A stretch of DNA of 64,000 nt, taken from assembly GCA_024743435.1 (NCBI GenBank), contig JANSWO010000010.1, positions 1 to 64,000 on the forward strand, in the 5' to 3' direction. Shown in pieces: positions 1 through 10,955 of the stretch. The notes under the pieces were generated by a model. That model worked only from the letters and a program-made list of their open reading frames with translations, was not told where the DNA came from and did not search any database. This DNA is from Pseudomonadaceae bacterium (GTDB lineage: Bacteria > Pseudomonadota > Gammaproteobacteria > Pseudomonadales > Azotimanducaceae). Every line of letters starts with the position of its first letter. Position 1 is the stretch's first letter. A program made the position numbers and the translations under genes.

Positions 1-523
1 TGTATGCATCTGGTTTCAGGTTCTATTTCACTCCCCTCACAGGGGTTCTTTTCGCCTTTCCCTCACGGTACTGGTTCACTATCGGTCAGCTGAGAGTATT
101 TAGCCTTGGAGGATGGTCCCCCCATGTTCAGACAAGGTTTCTCGTGCCCCGTCCTACTCGATTTCACACAACAAGAGTTTTCGCGTACGGGGCTATCACC
201 CACTATGGCGTGCCTTTCCAGACACTTCCGCTAACAATTCGCTGTGCTTAAGGGCTAGTCCCCGTTCGCTCGTCGCTACTTAGGGAATCTCGGTTGATTT
301 CTTTTCCTCTGGGTACTTAGATATTTCAGTTCCCCAGGTTCGCCTCTACATCCTATTTATTCAGATGCAGATATCTCACTAGTGAGATGGGTTTCCCCAT
401 TCGGAAATCCCCGGATCAAAGTCTGTTTGCCGACTCCCCGAGGCATATCGCAGGCTACAACGTCCTTCATCGCCTTCAGCTGCCAAGGCATCCACCAGAT
501 GCACTTCATTACTTGACCATATA
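1..523 (-). rRNA. rrl: 23S ribosomal RNA, 5' portion (partial)
   Basis: The reverse complement begins near 523 with the typical 23S 5' end (GGTTATATGGTCAAG, then GGTGGATGCCTTGGC) and runs off the left edge, so only about 520 of roughly 2900 nucleotides are present. It is the third RNA of the operon 16S, tRNA-Ile, tRNA-Ala, 23S on the minus strand. The exact 5' end is uncertain by several bases. Short open frames across it are not genes. Confidence 0.97.
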
Positions 524-1104
524 ACCCAACGTGTCGCTCAAACCCCAAAAACCTAAACGCCCAGCTTGCTTGCGCTTGCTGCTTGTAGAGGCCTCGCCAG
601 GGGCAAAAGGATTACGCTGAATATACAAGTCTCCGGACTTTGCTCGCTTTGACGTTACGGAATCGGTGAAGAAGTCCCTTCCGTCGCAACGGCTCAGTAC
701 GGATTGCGATCAACAAGCACGCTGGTAACACGCTTGTTTTCTCGCTGCTTAGATATATGTCGAATATATCTCGAGCATTAAATACCTAGACGCACCAAAT
801 CATAGACAGTCGCTGATAATGACTGTCTTTCGTTTGATTCGACTACTAATTCTGAATTGTTAAAGAGCATCTCAAGCGTTAACTCGAGCTTACATCTATA
901 CGTTCTGTCGACTGAATCTCCCGCCTGCAGAAGCTGCAGAAGAAGACGCAACAGAAGAACGCATACATATGAGCTCTGAGTGTTTGGGTGCTTACCGCCA
1001 GGAGAACCTGGTGCTTCAAGCCATGCCGACCTTGTTAGCCGGCTTCGGGTGTTTCGTCCCTGACCACTACTCAATCTGATCAATCTGAAAAGACAGGTAG
1101 TAGA
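524..1104 (-). other. Internal transcribed spacer between tRNA-Ala and 23S
   Basis: About 580 bases of non-coding spacer. It holds a boxA antitermination site at 855-869 and otherwise processing-stem sequence; I see no gene. Low-complexity CTGCAG-type repeats near 925-950 may form part of the 23S processing stem, but this is inference. Confidence 0.75.
855..869 (-). promoter_or_regulatory. boxA antitermination site ahead of 23S
   Basis: On the minus strand this reads TGCTCTTTAACAATT, an exact match to the bacterial rRNA boxA core (TGCTCTTTAACA), which recruits NusB-S10 for rRNA antitermination. Position between tRNA-Ala and 23S is the usual one. Confidence 0.8.
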
Positions 1105-1180
1105 TGGTGGAGCCGAGGAGGATCGAACTCCTGACCTCCTGCGTGCAAGGCAGGCGCTCTCCCAGCTGAGCTACGGCCCC
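1105..1180 (-). tRNA. tRNA-Ala (anticodon TGC)
   Basis: A 76-nt cloverleaf read on the minus strand, starting GGGGCCGTAGCTCAG and ending with an encoded CCA. The anticodon loop carries TGC. The acceptor arm pairs throughout (one G-U). It lies in the rRNA spacer next to tRNA-Ile, the standard arrangement. Confidence 0.97.
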
Positions 1181-1280
1181 ATTTGTCTATTCTGCTTACC
1201 ATTCCCAAACATGAGAATAGAACAAAACAGTGAAACAGGTTCCCGAAGTACTTTCGCAAAGCCGAAGGCTGCGAAAGACA

Positions 1281-1357
<77 letters not shown>

Positions 1358-1595
1358 GCGGTTCGTCCACTGGACTCTCCAACAGGAAAATCACAGGTTC
1401 TTGTTGCCGCTGTGCCGATAGATCCGTCACACGGACTTACAGTTAACAAGCCATGCGACAGTCAGTAGCGCGACATTGGGAGAAGACCCAAACGCTTAAT
1501 TGACCAAGCCATTCGTGTGAGCGCAAGAAAAGACTCAAAGCGAGCCTGGTCTGCGTGGCGGGTTCGGAATGAACCAGCATTACAGACATCTTGAT

Positions 1596-3133
<1,538 letters not shown>

Positions 3134-3260
3134 AAGGTATTTGCGCGACTTTCCTTTCCGGATTTCCAGCAAGCTGGCAAACCCTTCGGGTCAGTCAATA
3201 CGCTATTCAATCATGGCTCGCTTTATGAATTTTCAAGCGCCCACACGAATGGCTTGTTCT

Positions 3261-3294
3261 ATTTTTTAAAGAGCTTCTTGGGGTAACCCCCAAG
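3261..3294 (-). promoter_or_regulatory. 16S leader: boxA-like site and hairpin
   Basis: Downstream of the rrn promoter the minus strand first forms a short hairpin (CTTGGGG/CCCCAAG, 3277-3294) and then reads GCTCTTTAAAAAAT (3261-3274), a boxA-like antitermination element. Both belong to the 16S leader, which is typical of rRNA operons. Confidence 0.6.
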
Positions 3295-3306
3295 CGAGGG
3301 ATGCGC

Positions 3307-3334
3307 ATTATACGTAGCGGCGATTGCCGCGCAA
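3307..3334 (-). promoter_or_regulatory. rRNA operon promoter (sigma-70 type)
   Basis: On the minus strand there is a perfect -10 TATAAT (3307-3312), a 16-bp spacer and a -35 TTGCGC (3329-3334), preceded by an A/T-rich stretch (3340-3358) that looks like an UP element. A GC-rich discriminator (GCGC) follows the -10, as in rRNA promoters under stringent control. The UP-like stretch touches the tyrS stop codon, so no separate terminator fits between the two genes. Confidence 0.75.
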
Positions 3335-3358
3335 GCACCAAATGAAACTTTTTTTAAA

Positions 3359-4648
3359 TTAGTTCGCAGCAGCCGAATCGAGGGCACTCAGAACCAGCAG
3401 ATGCCAGCTCTTCTTGCCCCGTCGCAGCAGGTGAAAACGGCCATAAAGCGCGTTGTCCACCGTGAGGGAATGAGCGGCCTCGACAACCGCTTCACCGTTC
3501 ACCGACACCGCTTTGCTCTGTACTAGCTGCCGCGCTGCGCCATTGGATTTGCTGAGCCCCGCCTGGGTGAGCGCGCTCAAGAGCCCAATCTCACTCGTAT
3601 CGGCCGTAGTACTCGGCAGCCCATCAAGCGCCAGCTGATTCAGATCGTCCTCAGTCAACCCGGAGATATCGCCTCCGAACAGGGCCGCAGTGATTCGCTT
3701 GGCCGCTTCGAGTGCTTCAGCGCCATGCACAAGCTCGGTCACCGCCGCCGCCAATTCATGCTGAGCGAGCCTCGTGCCGGGTTCCTGCGCTGCGCGTTGC
3801 TCGATCGCCTCGATGTCTGGCAGGTCTATAAAGGTAAAGAACCTCAAGAACCGCCCCGCATCGTCATCCGCCGCATTCAACCAGAACTGATAGAAGCTAT
3901 AGGGTGAGGTTTTCTTGGGATCCAGCCATACGCTGCCACCAGCCGTTTTGCCAAATTTTGTGCCGTCTGCCTTGGTAACCAGTGGCAACGTCAGCCCAAA
4001 GGCCTGTTGCCCGGTCGAACGGCGGATCAGATCGACACCGGAGACAATATTGCCCCACTGATCGCTGCCACCGATCTGAAGCCGACAATCGTGCCGCCGG
4101 GACAACTCAAGGAAGTCAAAACCCTGCAGCAACATATAGGCGAATTCGGTAAAGGAAATGCCAGCACCTTCTCGATCCAGGCGTGACTTGACGGAATCGC
4201 GCGCGATCATTGAGTTGACGGAAAAGTGCTTGCCTATATCGCGCAAGAAATCGAGCACGCTGATGCCGGCGGTCCATTCCAGGTTATCAACCACGAGCGC
4301 ACCATTCGGGCCGTCCATATCGAGCAATGCCGAGGCCTGGCGCTGAATACTGGCCACCCAGCCAGCGACGACCTCACTCGTATTGAGATTGCGCTCATCG
4401 CTGCGTCCGGAAGGGTCGCCAATCAGACCTGTTGCGCCACCAACCAACAAAATGGGCCTGTGTCCAGCAAGCTGGAGCCGACGCAGCGCCAATAGCGGTA
4501 CGAGGCTGCCTATATGGAGGCTATCGGCGGTGGGATCAAAACCGCAATAAGCCGTTCGCGATCCGCCCGCCAGATACTCGGCCGTGGCGTCGATGTCTGA
4601 TGCCTGAGCCAGCAGGCCACGCGCCTGTAGATCTGCGATGAAGTTCAT
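3359..4648 (-). CDS. tyrS: Tyrosyl-tRNA synthetase
   Basis: Charges tRNA-Tyr with tyrosine in the cytoplasm. The 429-residue protein has the class I HIGH-type motif HIGS at 45-48, the KFGKT version of KMSKS at 231-235, and a C-terminal S4-like RNA-binding domain from about residue 350. Length and motifs fit the TyrRS form found in E. coli and most bacteria. It is divergent from the M23 peptidase gene and lies directly upstream of the rRNA promoter on the same strand, as in Pseudomonas. Read-through from tyrS into the rRNA operon is possible because no terminator is visible between them. Confidence 0.98.
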   Translation of the reverse strand: MNFIADLQARGLLAQASDIDATAEYLAGGSRTAYCGFDPTADSLHIGSLVPLLALRRLQLAGHRPILLVGGATGLIGDPSGRSDERNLNTSEVVAGWVASIQRQASALLDMDGPNGALVVDNLEWTAGISVLDFLRDIGKHFSVNSMIARDSVKSRLDREGAGISFTEFAYMLLQGFDFLELSRRHDCRLQIGGSDQWGNIVSGVDLIRRSTGQQAFGLTLPLVTKADGTKFGKTAGGSVWLDPKKTSPYSFYQFWLNAADDDAGRFLRFFTFIDLPDIEAIEQRAAQEPGTRLAQHELAAAVTELVHGAEALEAAKRITAALFGGDISGLTEDDLNQLALDGLPSTTADTSEIGLLSALTQAGLSKSNGAARQLVQSKAVSVNGEAVVEAAHSLTVDNALYGRFHLLRRGKKSWHLLVLSALDSAAAN

Positions 4649-4881
4649 AATTTCGGGCCTGGATTCGAAGCGGACGCAAGATACCGGGTTTAGTGCCGCT
4701 TTTCACAGCAAGCAAAATGCCTATACTAGTCGGCCGGCTTGAGCTAGACCTAACAAACAAGCCGTAGGCCCTTAAATCATCTCAGTATTTTGGCCGCACA
4801 TTACCGCGATACCAGCTGGGGTATCAGACGCTGACGAGCAATGTCGACAACCCGGCATACACGACATTCAGGATAGAGCCC

Positions 4882-6288
4882 GTGCAGACAGGATTTCCGC
4901 GCCCACATTTAGCTCTCATCGCCCTCCTTAGCCTCGGCCTGAGCTCTTTAGTCATGGCCAAGTTTGCTGAGGATCCCGAGGCCGCCCGCTTCCATAGCGA
5001 CGACGTTCTCGATTCCGTCATGCACATCGAGCCGGTGGCAGAGCCGTCAGCAAGCGCCGACATGACAACAACGTCAACCACACTGCAGCTCAACAGCCAA
5101 GCAACGCCAGAAGCCGCAACGGCCTTTGCTGATCTCGCCGTCCAGGAGCAAACCGCTCCGGCAATCAACGTGACCCAACGCAACGCAACGGTTCGGCCCG
5201 GCGATAACCTGTCCACGATCTTTAAACGGCAGGGCATTCCCTACCGCGAACTGCAGGTTCTCCTGGATACCGCTGGGCCGCTCGCCAGCCGACTGCCCGA
5301 CATCTATCCCGGCCAGCAGTTAACCTTTTCCGTCACCGATGACGACATGCTCACCGAACTGGTCTACCAACCAGCCAGGCTTGAACGATTGCGCTTTGCG
5401 CGCGAAGGCGATGTCTTCACGGGCCGCGAGGAGGTCGACGAACCCACCCGCGTACAAACCTACAAGCGGGCCACCATCGATCACAGCCTGTTCATCGCCA
5501 GCCAACGAGCAGGGCTCAGCGATGATCTAACGATGCGACTGGCGCAGATTTTCCAGTGGGATATCGATTTCGTGCTGGACATTCGCAAGGGCGACAGCTT
5601 CCACGTGCTGTTCGAAGAGCTCTATCTAGGCGACGAGAAGATCGGCAACGGCCATATCCTGGCCGCGGAATTCATCAATCAGGGTGAGGTGTATCGGGCG
5701 ACCCGTTACGAGTCTAACGATGGCCGCGCCGACTTCTACGACCCGAACGGGCACAGCATGCGCAAAGCTTTCCTGCGCGCTCCCGTCTCATTCTCTCGCA
5801 TCAGCTCAAATTTCAACCTTCGCCGACTTCACCCGCTGCACAACAGGCGCATGCCACATCGGGGAATTGACTACGCAGCGCCTACGGGAACGCCGGTGAT
5901 GGCCGCAGGCGACGGGCGCGTGAAGATTGCCTCCCGCACTAAACCCAATGGCAACTACGTCGTCATTCAGCATGGCGAACAGTTCACCACCAAGTATCTG
6001 CACCTTTCGAAGTTTGGCCGAGGTATTCGTTCGGGCAGCAAAGTCGAGCAGGGTCAGATCATCGGCTACGTTGGCGCGACCGGGCAGGTTACCGGGGCCC
6101 ACTTGCACTACGAGTTTCTGGTTAACGGCGCCCACATGAATCCTCGTACGGTGCCACTGCCCAATGCGGAACCAATCGCTCCCGAGGAAGCAGACCGCTT
6201 CCGCGATCAGACACTGCCTCTGCTCGCAGCGTTAGAGAGCCACAAGGATGCGAGCACCAATCTCGCACAAATTGTTGCCCGCCCGTAG
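4882..6288 (+). CDS. LysM/OapA-type M23 family murein endopeptidase (MepM-like)
   Basis: Probable periplasmic peptidoglycan endopeptidase. The 468-residue protein begins with a GTG codon and an N-terminal hydrophobic segment (about 8-28) acting as a signal anchor. A LysM/OapA-like domain (about 105-160, VRPGDNLSTIFKRQG) precedes a C-terminal M23 domain. The zinc ligands are visible as H326 and D330 in HRGID and H407-x-H409 in HLHYEF, so it should be active rather than a degenerate EnvC/NlpD-type activator. E. coli MepM is the closest well-known relative by architecture. It sits between tyrS and anmK, and anmK recycles cell wall sugar, so the context is murein turnover. Confidence 0.93.
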   Translation: MQTGFPRPHLALIALLSLGLSSLVMAKFAEDPEAARFHSDDVLDSVMHIEPVAEPSASADMTTTSTTLQLNSQATPEAATAFADLAVQEQTAPAINVTQRNATVRPGDNLSTIFKRQGIPYRELQVLLDTAGPLASRLPDIYPGQQLTFSVTDDDMLTELVYQPARLERLRFAREGDVFTGREEVDEPTRVQTYKRATIDHSLFIASQRAGLSDDLTMRLAQIFQWDIDFVLDIRKGDSFHVLFEELYLGDEKIGNGHILAAEFINQGEVYRATRYESNDGRADFYDPNGHSMRKAFLRAPVSFSRISSNFNLRRLHPLHNRRMPHRGIDYAAPTGTPVMAAGDGRVKIASRTKPNGNYVVIQHGEQFTTKYLHLSKFGRGIRSGSKVEQGQIIGYVGATGQVTGAHLHYEFLVNGAHMNPRTVPLPNAEPIAPEEADRFRDQTLPLLAALESHKDASTNLAQIVARP

Positions 6289-6333
6289 CCAGCCCAAACC
6301 CGACCTCACAGCCTCTGGCCACCAGCGCGCCCC

Positions 6334-7440
6334 GTGAGCCTGTTTTTAGGTCTCATGACGGGTACCAGCGTCGATGCGATCGACCTTGCCCTGGTATCTG
6401 TAGACGGCGACTCAATCGAAATTGTCAAAGCCGGCGAAGCGCCGATCCCGCAGGGCTTGAAGAGCGCACTCAAGTCTTTGATGTTGCCTGGCGACAACGA
6501 GATTGACCGGCTCGGCGAAGCCAGCGTTGCGCTGGCGCTCAGCCTAGCGGCCGCGGTTAACGATTTCCTACAAGCACAGCATCTATCGGCAGCCGATATA
6601 ACCGCCATCGGTATGCATGGCCAAACCGTTCGCCACAGGCCAGACGCTGAACGCCCTTTTACCTTGCAGATTGGTGATGCCAGCGTTGTGGCCGAACACA
6701 CGGGCATTGACGTAATCGCTGACTTTCGCAGCAGAGATGTTGCCGCGGGCGGCCAGGGTGCGCCCCTCGTACCACTCTTTCACGAAGCGCTATTCGGTAA
6801 GGAACTCGCCCAGGTAGTCATCAATATCGGCGGCATCAGTAACGTGACGGTACTGGCAGGTGGGGGTGAAAGAGGCAATCGCGTCGTATCCGGTTTCGAT
6901 ACGGGCCCCGGCAATGCGCTGCTCGATTTGTGGTGCGAACGACACACCGGGCAGCCATTCGATACAGACGGCGACTGGGCGACGACGGGCAATGTTCACA
7001 ACGAGCTACTGCGCACACTGCTCGCAGAACCCTATTTCCAGAAGTCGCCACCCAAATCCACGGGGCGTGAGGCGTTCACCGAACAGTGGCTGATGAGCGC
7101 GCTGGCGGAGTCGGAGCTGGCGCCAGAGGATGTCCAGGCGACACTCATCGAGCTGACCGCCACGTGCATTGCGGATGGCGTCGATCGATGGGGTGAGCTA
7201 CCCGAACGTGCTGTTATCGTTGGCGGCGGCCGACGCAACAAAGCGCTTATGCAGCGGCTGACCGCCAGGCTCAACATTCCGTTGGTTCTGGCCGAGGATG
7301 CGGGGATCGATGGCGATGCGCTGGAGGCTGCCGCCTTTGCCTGGCTCGCACACCGGTTTGCAAACCGTCTACCCGGCAATGCAACGGCGGTGACTGGCGC
7401 AAGCGGAGAAAGAATATTAGGGGCGTTGTACCCGGCCTGA
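6334..7440 (+). CDS. anmK: Anhydro-N-acetylmuramic acid kinase
   Basis: Phosphorylates and opens 1,6-anhydro-MurNAc released from peptidoglycan, feeding MurNAc-6-phosphate to recycling. The 368-residue protein starts with GTG and carries the ATP-binding motif GLMTGTSVDAID near residue 6 (the usual form is MSGTSxDGxD, so the second G is A here) and the conserved NIGGISN and GFDTGPGN blocks around 165-195. It follows the M23 peptidase gene by 45 bp on the same strand, and the two probably share a transcript. Its 3' end converges on erpA. Confidence 0.96.
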   Translation: MSLFLGLMTGTSVDAIDLALVSVDGDSIEIVKAGEAPIPQGLKSALKSLMLPGDNEIDRLGEASVALALSLAAAVNDFLQAQHLSAADITAIGMHGQTVRHRPDAERPFTLQIGDASVVAEHTGIDVIADFRSRDVAAGGQGAPLVPLFHEALFGKELAQVVINIGGISNVTVLAGGGERGNRVVSGFDTGPGNALLDLWCERHTGQPFDTDGDWATTGNVHNELLRTLLAEPYFQKSPPKSTGREAFTEQWLMSALAESELAPEDVQATLIELTATCIADGVDRWGELPERAVIVGGGRRNKALMQRLTARLNIPLVLAEDAGIDGDALEAAAFAWLAHRFANRLPGNATAVTGASGERILGALYPA

Positions 7441-7458
7441 GCGCCTGGAGCCCGAGTG

Positions 7459-7842
7459 TCAGATGGCGAACGAGTTGCCGCAACCGCAAGTGGCCGAGGC
7501 ATTAGGGTTGGTCACAACGAACTGCGCGCCCTGGAGGTCTTCCAGAAAGTCTACCGCTGAGCCCACGAGGTACTGATAACTCATGGGATCCACCAGCATC
7601 GTGACACCGTCTTTCTGAACTGCCGTGTCATCTTCGGCGGGGTCTTCGTCAAATGTGAAACCGTAGGAGAAACCGCTACAGCCACCACCCGTGACGAACA
7701 CCCGCAGCTTCAACGCATCATTGCCTTCTTCGTCAATCAGTGCGCGTACTTTGGCAGCCGCCCGCTCGCTCAACGAAATGTCGACAACATCATTCGCTGC
7801 AGCGTTGTCCGGATTGTTGGGGTCAAACGGTTCGACGGTCAT
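7459..7842 (-). CDS. erpA: Iron-sulfur cluster insertion protein ErpA
   Basis: A-type carrier that delivers Fe-S clusters to apoproteins such as the isoprenoid enzymes IspG/IspH. The three cluster-binding cysteines are visible in GGGCSGF and in the C-terminal CGCG. I chose the ATG at 7842 (127 residues) because the N-terminus MTVEPF resembles Pseudomonas ErpA and the family is about 115 residues; an in-frame upstream start at 7908 would add 22 residues without a family match. It is convergent with anmK, and a sigma-70-like promoter lies 50-80 bp upstream. Confidence 0.95.
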   Translation of the reverse strand: MTVEPFDPNNPDNAAANDVVDISLSERAAAKVRALIDEEGNDALKLRVFVTGGGCSGFSYGFTFDEDPAEDDTAVQKDGVTMLVDPMSYQYLVGSAVDFLEDLQGAQFVVTNPNASATCGCGNSFAI

Positions 7843-7893
7843 GCTCGTACTCGTGCCTGATTCCGGGCCAATGGTTGGCGCCGCGGTGCATGG

Positions 7894-7921
7894 ATTATGT
7901 GGGCACATTACCCAAGGTCAA
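7894..7921 (-). promoter_or_regulatory. Putative sigma-70 promoter for erpA
   Basis: Minus strand: -35 TTGACC (7916-7921), 16-bp spacer, -10 CATAAT (7894-7899), 52 bp upstream of the chosen erpA start. Good hexamers but not experimentally supported. Confidence 0.5.
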
Positions 7922-7974
7922 GGCGTTTGCCTCGATCTTCGCGAGAAGAGGCTACCGTAACGACGCGGCGGCGG

Positions 7975-8394
7975 TCAGGACTCGTTAGCCGAATCGTCTG
8001 ACAGTGGCAGCTCAAGAACGTTGGAGGCATCGTCCGCGTGCAGCAGCTGGCCATCGACCATAGCCCCGAGTTGCATCTCGATGAGCTTGTAGTGAACGTT
8101 GCCTTTCACCCGGGCCTTGGCGGCAAGTTCGACTCGAGCACCGGCGAAGACGTTGCCCTCAACCGTGCCGTTGATGACGACATGCGGCGCGCGAATCTCA
8201 CCAATCACAGAGCCTTCTTCGCTGACGATGACGGTCGCCTTCTCGGAATCGTCGGCAATGACGTTGCCCTCAACGACGCCGTCCAGAAACAGTTGATCGG
8301 TGAAGCGAACGTCGCCAATGATCCGCGTGTTTGCGGCGACGAGCGTCGTGCCTTTCTCAACCTTGCCACCAGACCCTGACTTACCCTTCATCAT
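7975..8394 (-). CDS. Bactofilin family polymer-forming protein
   Basis: Bactofilins form non-polar filaments used as scaffolds, often for cell-wall enzymes. The protein (139 residues from the ATG at 8394) has the family core of short beta-helical turns, seen as repeating hydrophobic/glycine patterns (VVEGNVIAD, VVINGTVEGNVFAG, ARVKGNVHY). Charged tails flank the core. The start codon overlaps the stop of the upstream gene as TGATG, indicating translational coupling; a second ATG follows directly, and a longer frame to 8424 would run into the upstream gene. Partner and localisation are not evident from sequence. Confidence 0.88.
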   Translation of the reverse strand: MMKGKSGSGGKVEKGTTLVAANTRIIGDVRFTDQLFLDGVVEGNVIADDSEKATVIVSEEGSVIGEIRAPHVVINGTVEGNVFAGARVELAAKARVKGNVHYKLIEMQLGAMVDGQLLHADDASNVLELPLSDDSANES

Positions 8395-9104
8395 CACTGA
8401 ACTCCTTGAAGTGCCGCATCCCATGCAAACTCGCGCTCCAGGTTGTCCTTACCTGAGGATTGGTCAGCTCGAACGCGAATGGCGCTGGGCTCAAACCCAT
8501 CCGGCAGCGACAGCGAACCGGAAAAATCCTGAAAATAGCGAAAGCGATACTTGATAGGGTACGAATCTACCTCGGTCAATTCTGTGAGCGACAGCACTTG
8601 TTGAGCGCCGCCGCGCTGGCCGATCACATCAATAACCACCAGACCTGATACCCAGCTACGGCGATCCTCGAGCTGAGTCAGCAGCACGTAATACTCAAAA
8701 GCATCACCCGCTCTCGACAGCTCAACGCGATCGATCATGACGCCACGGGGCGCCGACCCTGGCGCCATCAGCCGCTGAAAGAAGTTGACCTGCTCCTGCA
8801 GCTGGGCGATCTCGTCTTTCTGCTGCTTGATCGTCGCACGCAGAATCTCACTGGCGCCAGCATCGATCGTCCTATCCAACTCGACGTCCGCCAGTTGATC
8901 TCGAACACCGGTGAGCGTTTCAACCTGAGCGCTCTCACGCGCCAGCTCATCGGATAACGAACTGGCGATCTGGCCCGCGTGAATACGCCCGACTGCATAG
9001 CCACCCACTAACACGATCACACCGGCGATCAGAGCAGCCAGCACCGTCCAGCGCCGTGACGATGTGTCGACGGACACAACCTGCATACGAGGGTTAGTCG
9101 GCAT
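8394..9104 (-). CDS. DUF6776-like single-pass membrane coiled-coil protein
   Basis: A 236-residue protein of unknown function. From the chosen ATG (9104) it has a short cytoplasmic tail, one membrane helix (about residues 20-40, VLAALIAGVIVLVGGYAVG), a coiled coil (about 45-115, with KQQKDEIAQLQEQVNFF) and a C-terminal beta-rich periplasmic domain ending in EFAWDA. The layout and the neighbouring bactofilin match the DUF6776 family; that name is from memory. It is translationally coupled to the bactofilin gene, so the two products may work together at the envelope. Longer starts to 9215 would overlap the divergent promoter of the chloride channel gene and look unlikely. Confidence 0.75.
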   Translation of the reverse strand: MPTNPRMQVVSVDTSSRRWTVLAALIAGVIVLVGGYAVGRIHAGQIASSLSDELARESAQVETLTGVRDQLADVELDRTIDAGASEILRATIKQQKDEIAQLQEQVNFFQRLMAPGSAPRGVMIDRVELSRAGDAFEYYVLLTQLEDRRSWVSGLVVIDVIGQRGGAQQVLSLTELTEVDSYPIKYRFRYFQDFSGSLSLPDGFEPSAIRVRADQSSGKDNLEREFAWDAALQGVQ

Positions 9105-9218
9105 AGAAAACTCAAACGTGCGAATCGTCGAAGGCTGATCCGCTGGGTTGTGTAAGGTCGCGGTCTTACCCGCCTTGATTGACCGTATACTGCAACAAAG
9201 CGTACGCCGTATCACGTC

Positions 9219-10955
9219 ATGCCAAAATTGCCATTCGGGCGCCCATCTCTCGACAGCCTGCGAAGCCGCCTGGCGGAACGCGATGCGCTCGTGTCCCTGG
9301 CGATCCTCGCCGTTTTCGTCGGTGCGATCACCGGCGTTGTGACCCTCGCCTTTCGCTTATTGGCGGACTGGATTCTTACCAGCTATCTACCCGGAGACAG
9401 CGAGAGCTTTGAGTTGCTGGAGCCGTGGCTCCGTTTTGGCTTGCCGTTGGGCGGCGCGCTCCTCATCGGTCTGGCGGTGCTGCGCGTGTCGAAGTCCGCG
9501 CGCCGAGTGGGTGTGGTACACGTCATGGAACGCCTTAGCCGGCACCAGGGTCGATTGCCTTTGCGCAATGCGGTTGTTCAGCTCATTGCGGGGATCATGG
9601 CCTTGGCCACCGGACAATCCGGCGGACGGGAGGGCCCTGCGGTGCATTTAGGAGCTGCAAGCGGATCACTTCTTGGCCAGGTGTTCGAGCTACCCAACAA
9701 CTCCATGCGTACTCTCGTCGCCTGCGGTACTGCAGCCGCCATTGCCGCATCGTTCAACACGCCTATAGCCGGCGTCATCTTCGCAATGGAAGTTGTGATG
9801 ATGGAATACACCATTCGCAGCTTCATTCCGGTCATCATCTCGGCCGTGATTGCGACGCTGATGAGCCACGGCCTGCTCGGGAATGAACCAACCTTCATCG
9901 TGCCACAGATGGGCATAACCTCACTGCTGGAGGTGCCCTACATCATGCTTGCCGGCGTGGCTTTCGGCACCGTAGCGGCCGGTTTTATCGCAGCGGTGCA
10001 ATGGTTCGCACGCTTCGATAACTGGCCTTATTGGCAGCGAATCTCCCTTGCTGGGGCGATCACTGGCCTTGTCGCGCTCGCGATACCCCAGGTTATGGGT
10101 ATCGGCTACGACACGGTCAACGCAGCGATTCTGGGCAATGTCACGCTCGCTATGTTGCTCGCTATCACCGTCGCCAAGCTGCTCACCTCCGCGGCCGCCG
10201 TGGGCCTCGGCGTGCCGCTGGGCATCATTGGCCCGACGTTAGTCGTGGGCGCGACGCTCGGAGGTGCTCTCGGCTACCTCGGTGCGTTCGTCGCGCCTAT
10301 CACCTCAGATTCGATGGGCCTCTACGTGATCCTGGGCATGGGCGCCATGATGGCGGCGGTGCTGCAGGCCCCACTCGCTGCGTTGATGGCGGTTCTGGAA
10401 TTGACCGCCAATCCCGGGATCATCATGCCGGCAATGCTTGCGATCGTGGTGGCGACGATGGTGACGAGCGAAGTGTTCCACAAGAAGTCAGTGTTCATGT
10501 CGACCCTCGATGTTCTGGGCCTGCAATACCCCCTGCCACCGGTCACGCTCGCCCTGCAACGCGTCGGCGTCACCACCGTCATGGAAAGAGGCTTCGTGCG
10601 GGTACGGGCACGTAGCACCCGCGGAACACTAACCGATGCGCTCGGGCGCAACCCGAGATGGCTGCTGATTGAGAATGAGGAGCGCAAAGTCGTTTGCACA
10701 TTGCGAGCAGCAGATCTGGATGTGTACCTAAAGGAGAACCCCGACGAGCAGGAAATCAAGCTACTGGACCTACCGGCGGAGCGTATGGACGTGGCCGACA
10801 TCAACCACACGGCGACTCTGTTCGAAGCATTGAAGAAACTTGATGGCGGTAGCGCTGAGGCGTTGTGCGTGCGCCGGCTCTCAGCGCCAATGATTGCGAC
10901 CATTCAAGGTATCATCACTCGCGACGATATCGAGCGGACTCGCCAGAACACCTGA
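9219..10955 (+). CDS. CLC-family chloride channel/transporter with C-terminal CBS pair
   Basis: A 578-residue membrane protein with the CLC core (about 25-430) followed by two CBS-type regulatory modules (about 445-570). The gating-glutamate motif GREGP is intact near residue 137, which in this family goes with proton-coupled chloride exchange. The first selectivity motif, GSGIP in E. coli ClcA, is not recognisable; the aligned stretch reads ARRVGVVHV. The third region reads GIIGP. Such variants occur in CLC branches, so anion preference is uncertain. The stop codon overlaps the next start as TGATG, coupling it to hemJ. Confidence 0.92.
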   Translation: MPKLPFGRPSLDSLRSRLAERDALVSLAILAVFVGAITGVVTLAFRLLADWILTSYLPGDSESFELLEPWLRFGLPLGGALLIGLAVLRVSKSARRVGVVHVMERLSRHQGRLPLRNAVVQLIAGIMALATGQSGGREGPAVHLGAASGSLLGQVFELPNNSMRTLVACGTAAAIAASFNTPIAGVIFAMEVVMMEYTIRSFIPVIISAVIATLMSHGLLGNEPTFIVPQMGITSLLEVPYIMLAGVAFGTVAAGFIAAVQWFARFDNWPYWQRISLAGAITGLVALAIPQVMGIGYDTVNAAILGNVTLAMLLAITVAKLLTSAAAVGLGVPLGIIGPTLVVGATLGGALGYLGAFVAPITSDSMGLYVILGMGAMMAAVLQAPLAALMAVLELTANPGIIMPAMLAIVVATMVTSEVFHKKSVFMSTLDVLGLQYPLPPVTLALQRVGVTTVMERGFVRVRARSTRGTLTDALGRNPRWLLIENEERKVVCTLRAADLDVYLKENPDEQEIKLLDLPAERMDVADINHTATLFEALKKLDGGSAEALCVRRLSAPMIATIQGIITRDDIERTRQNT

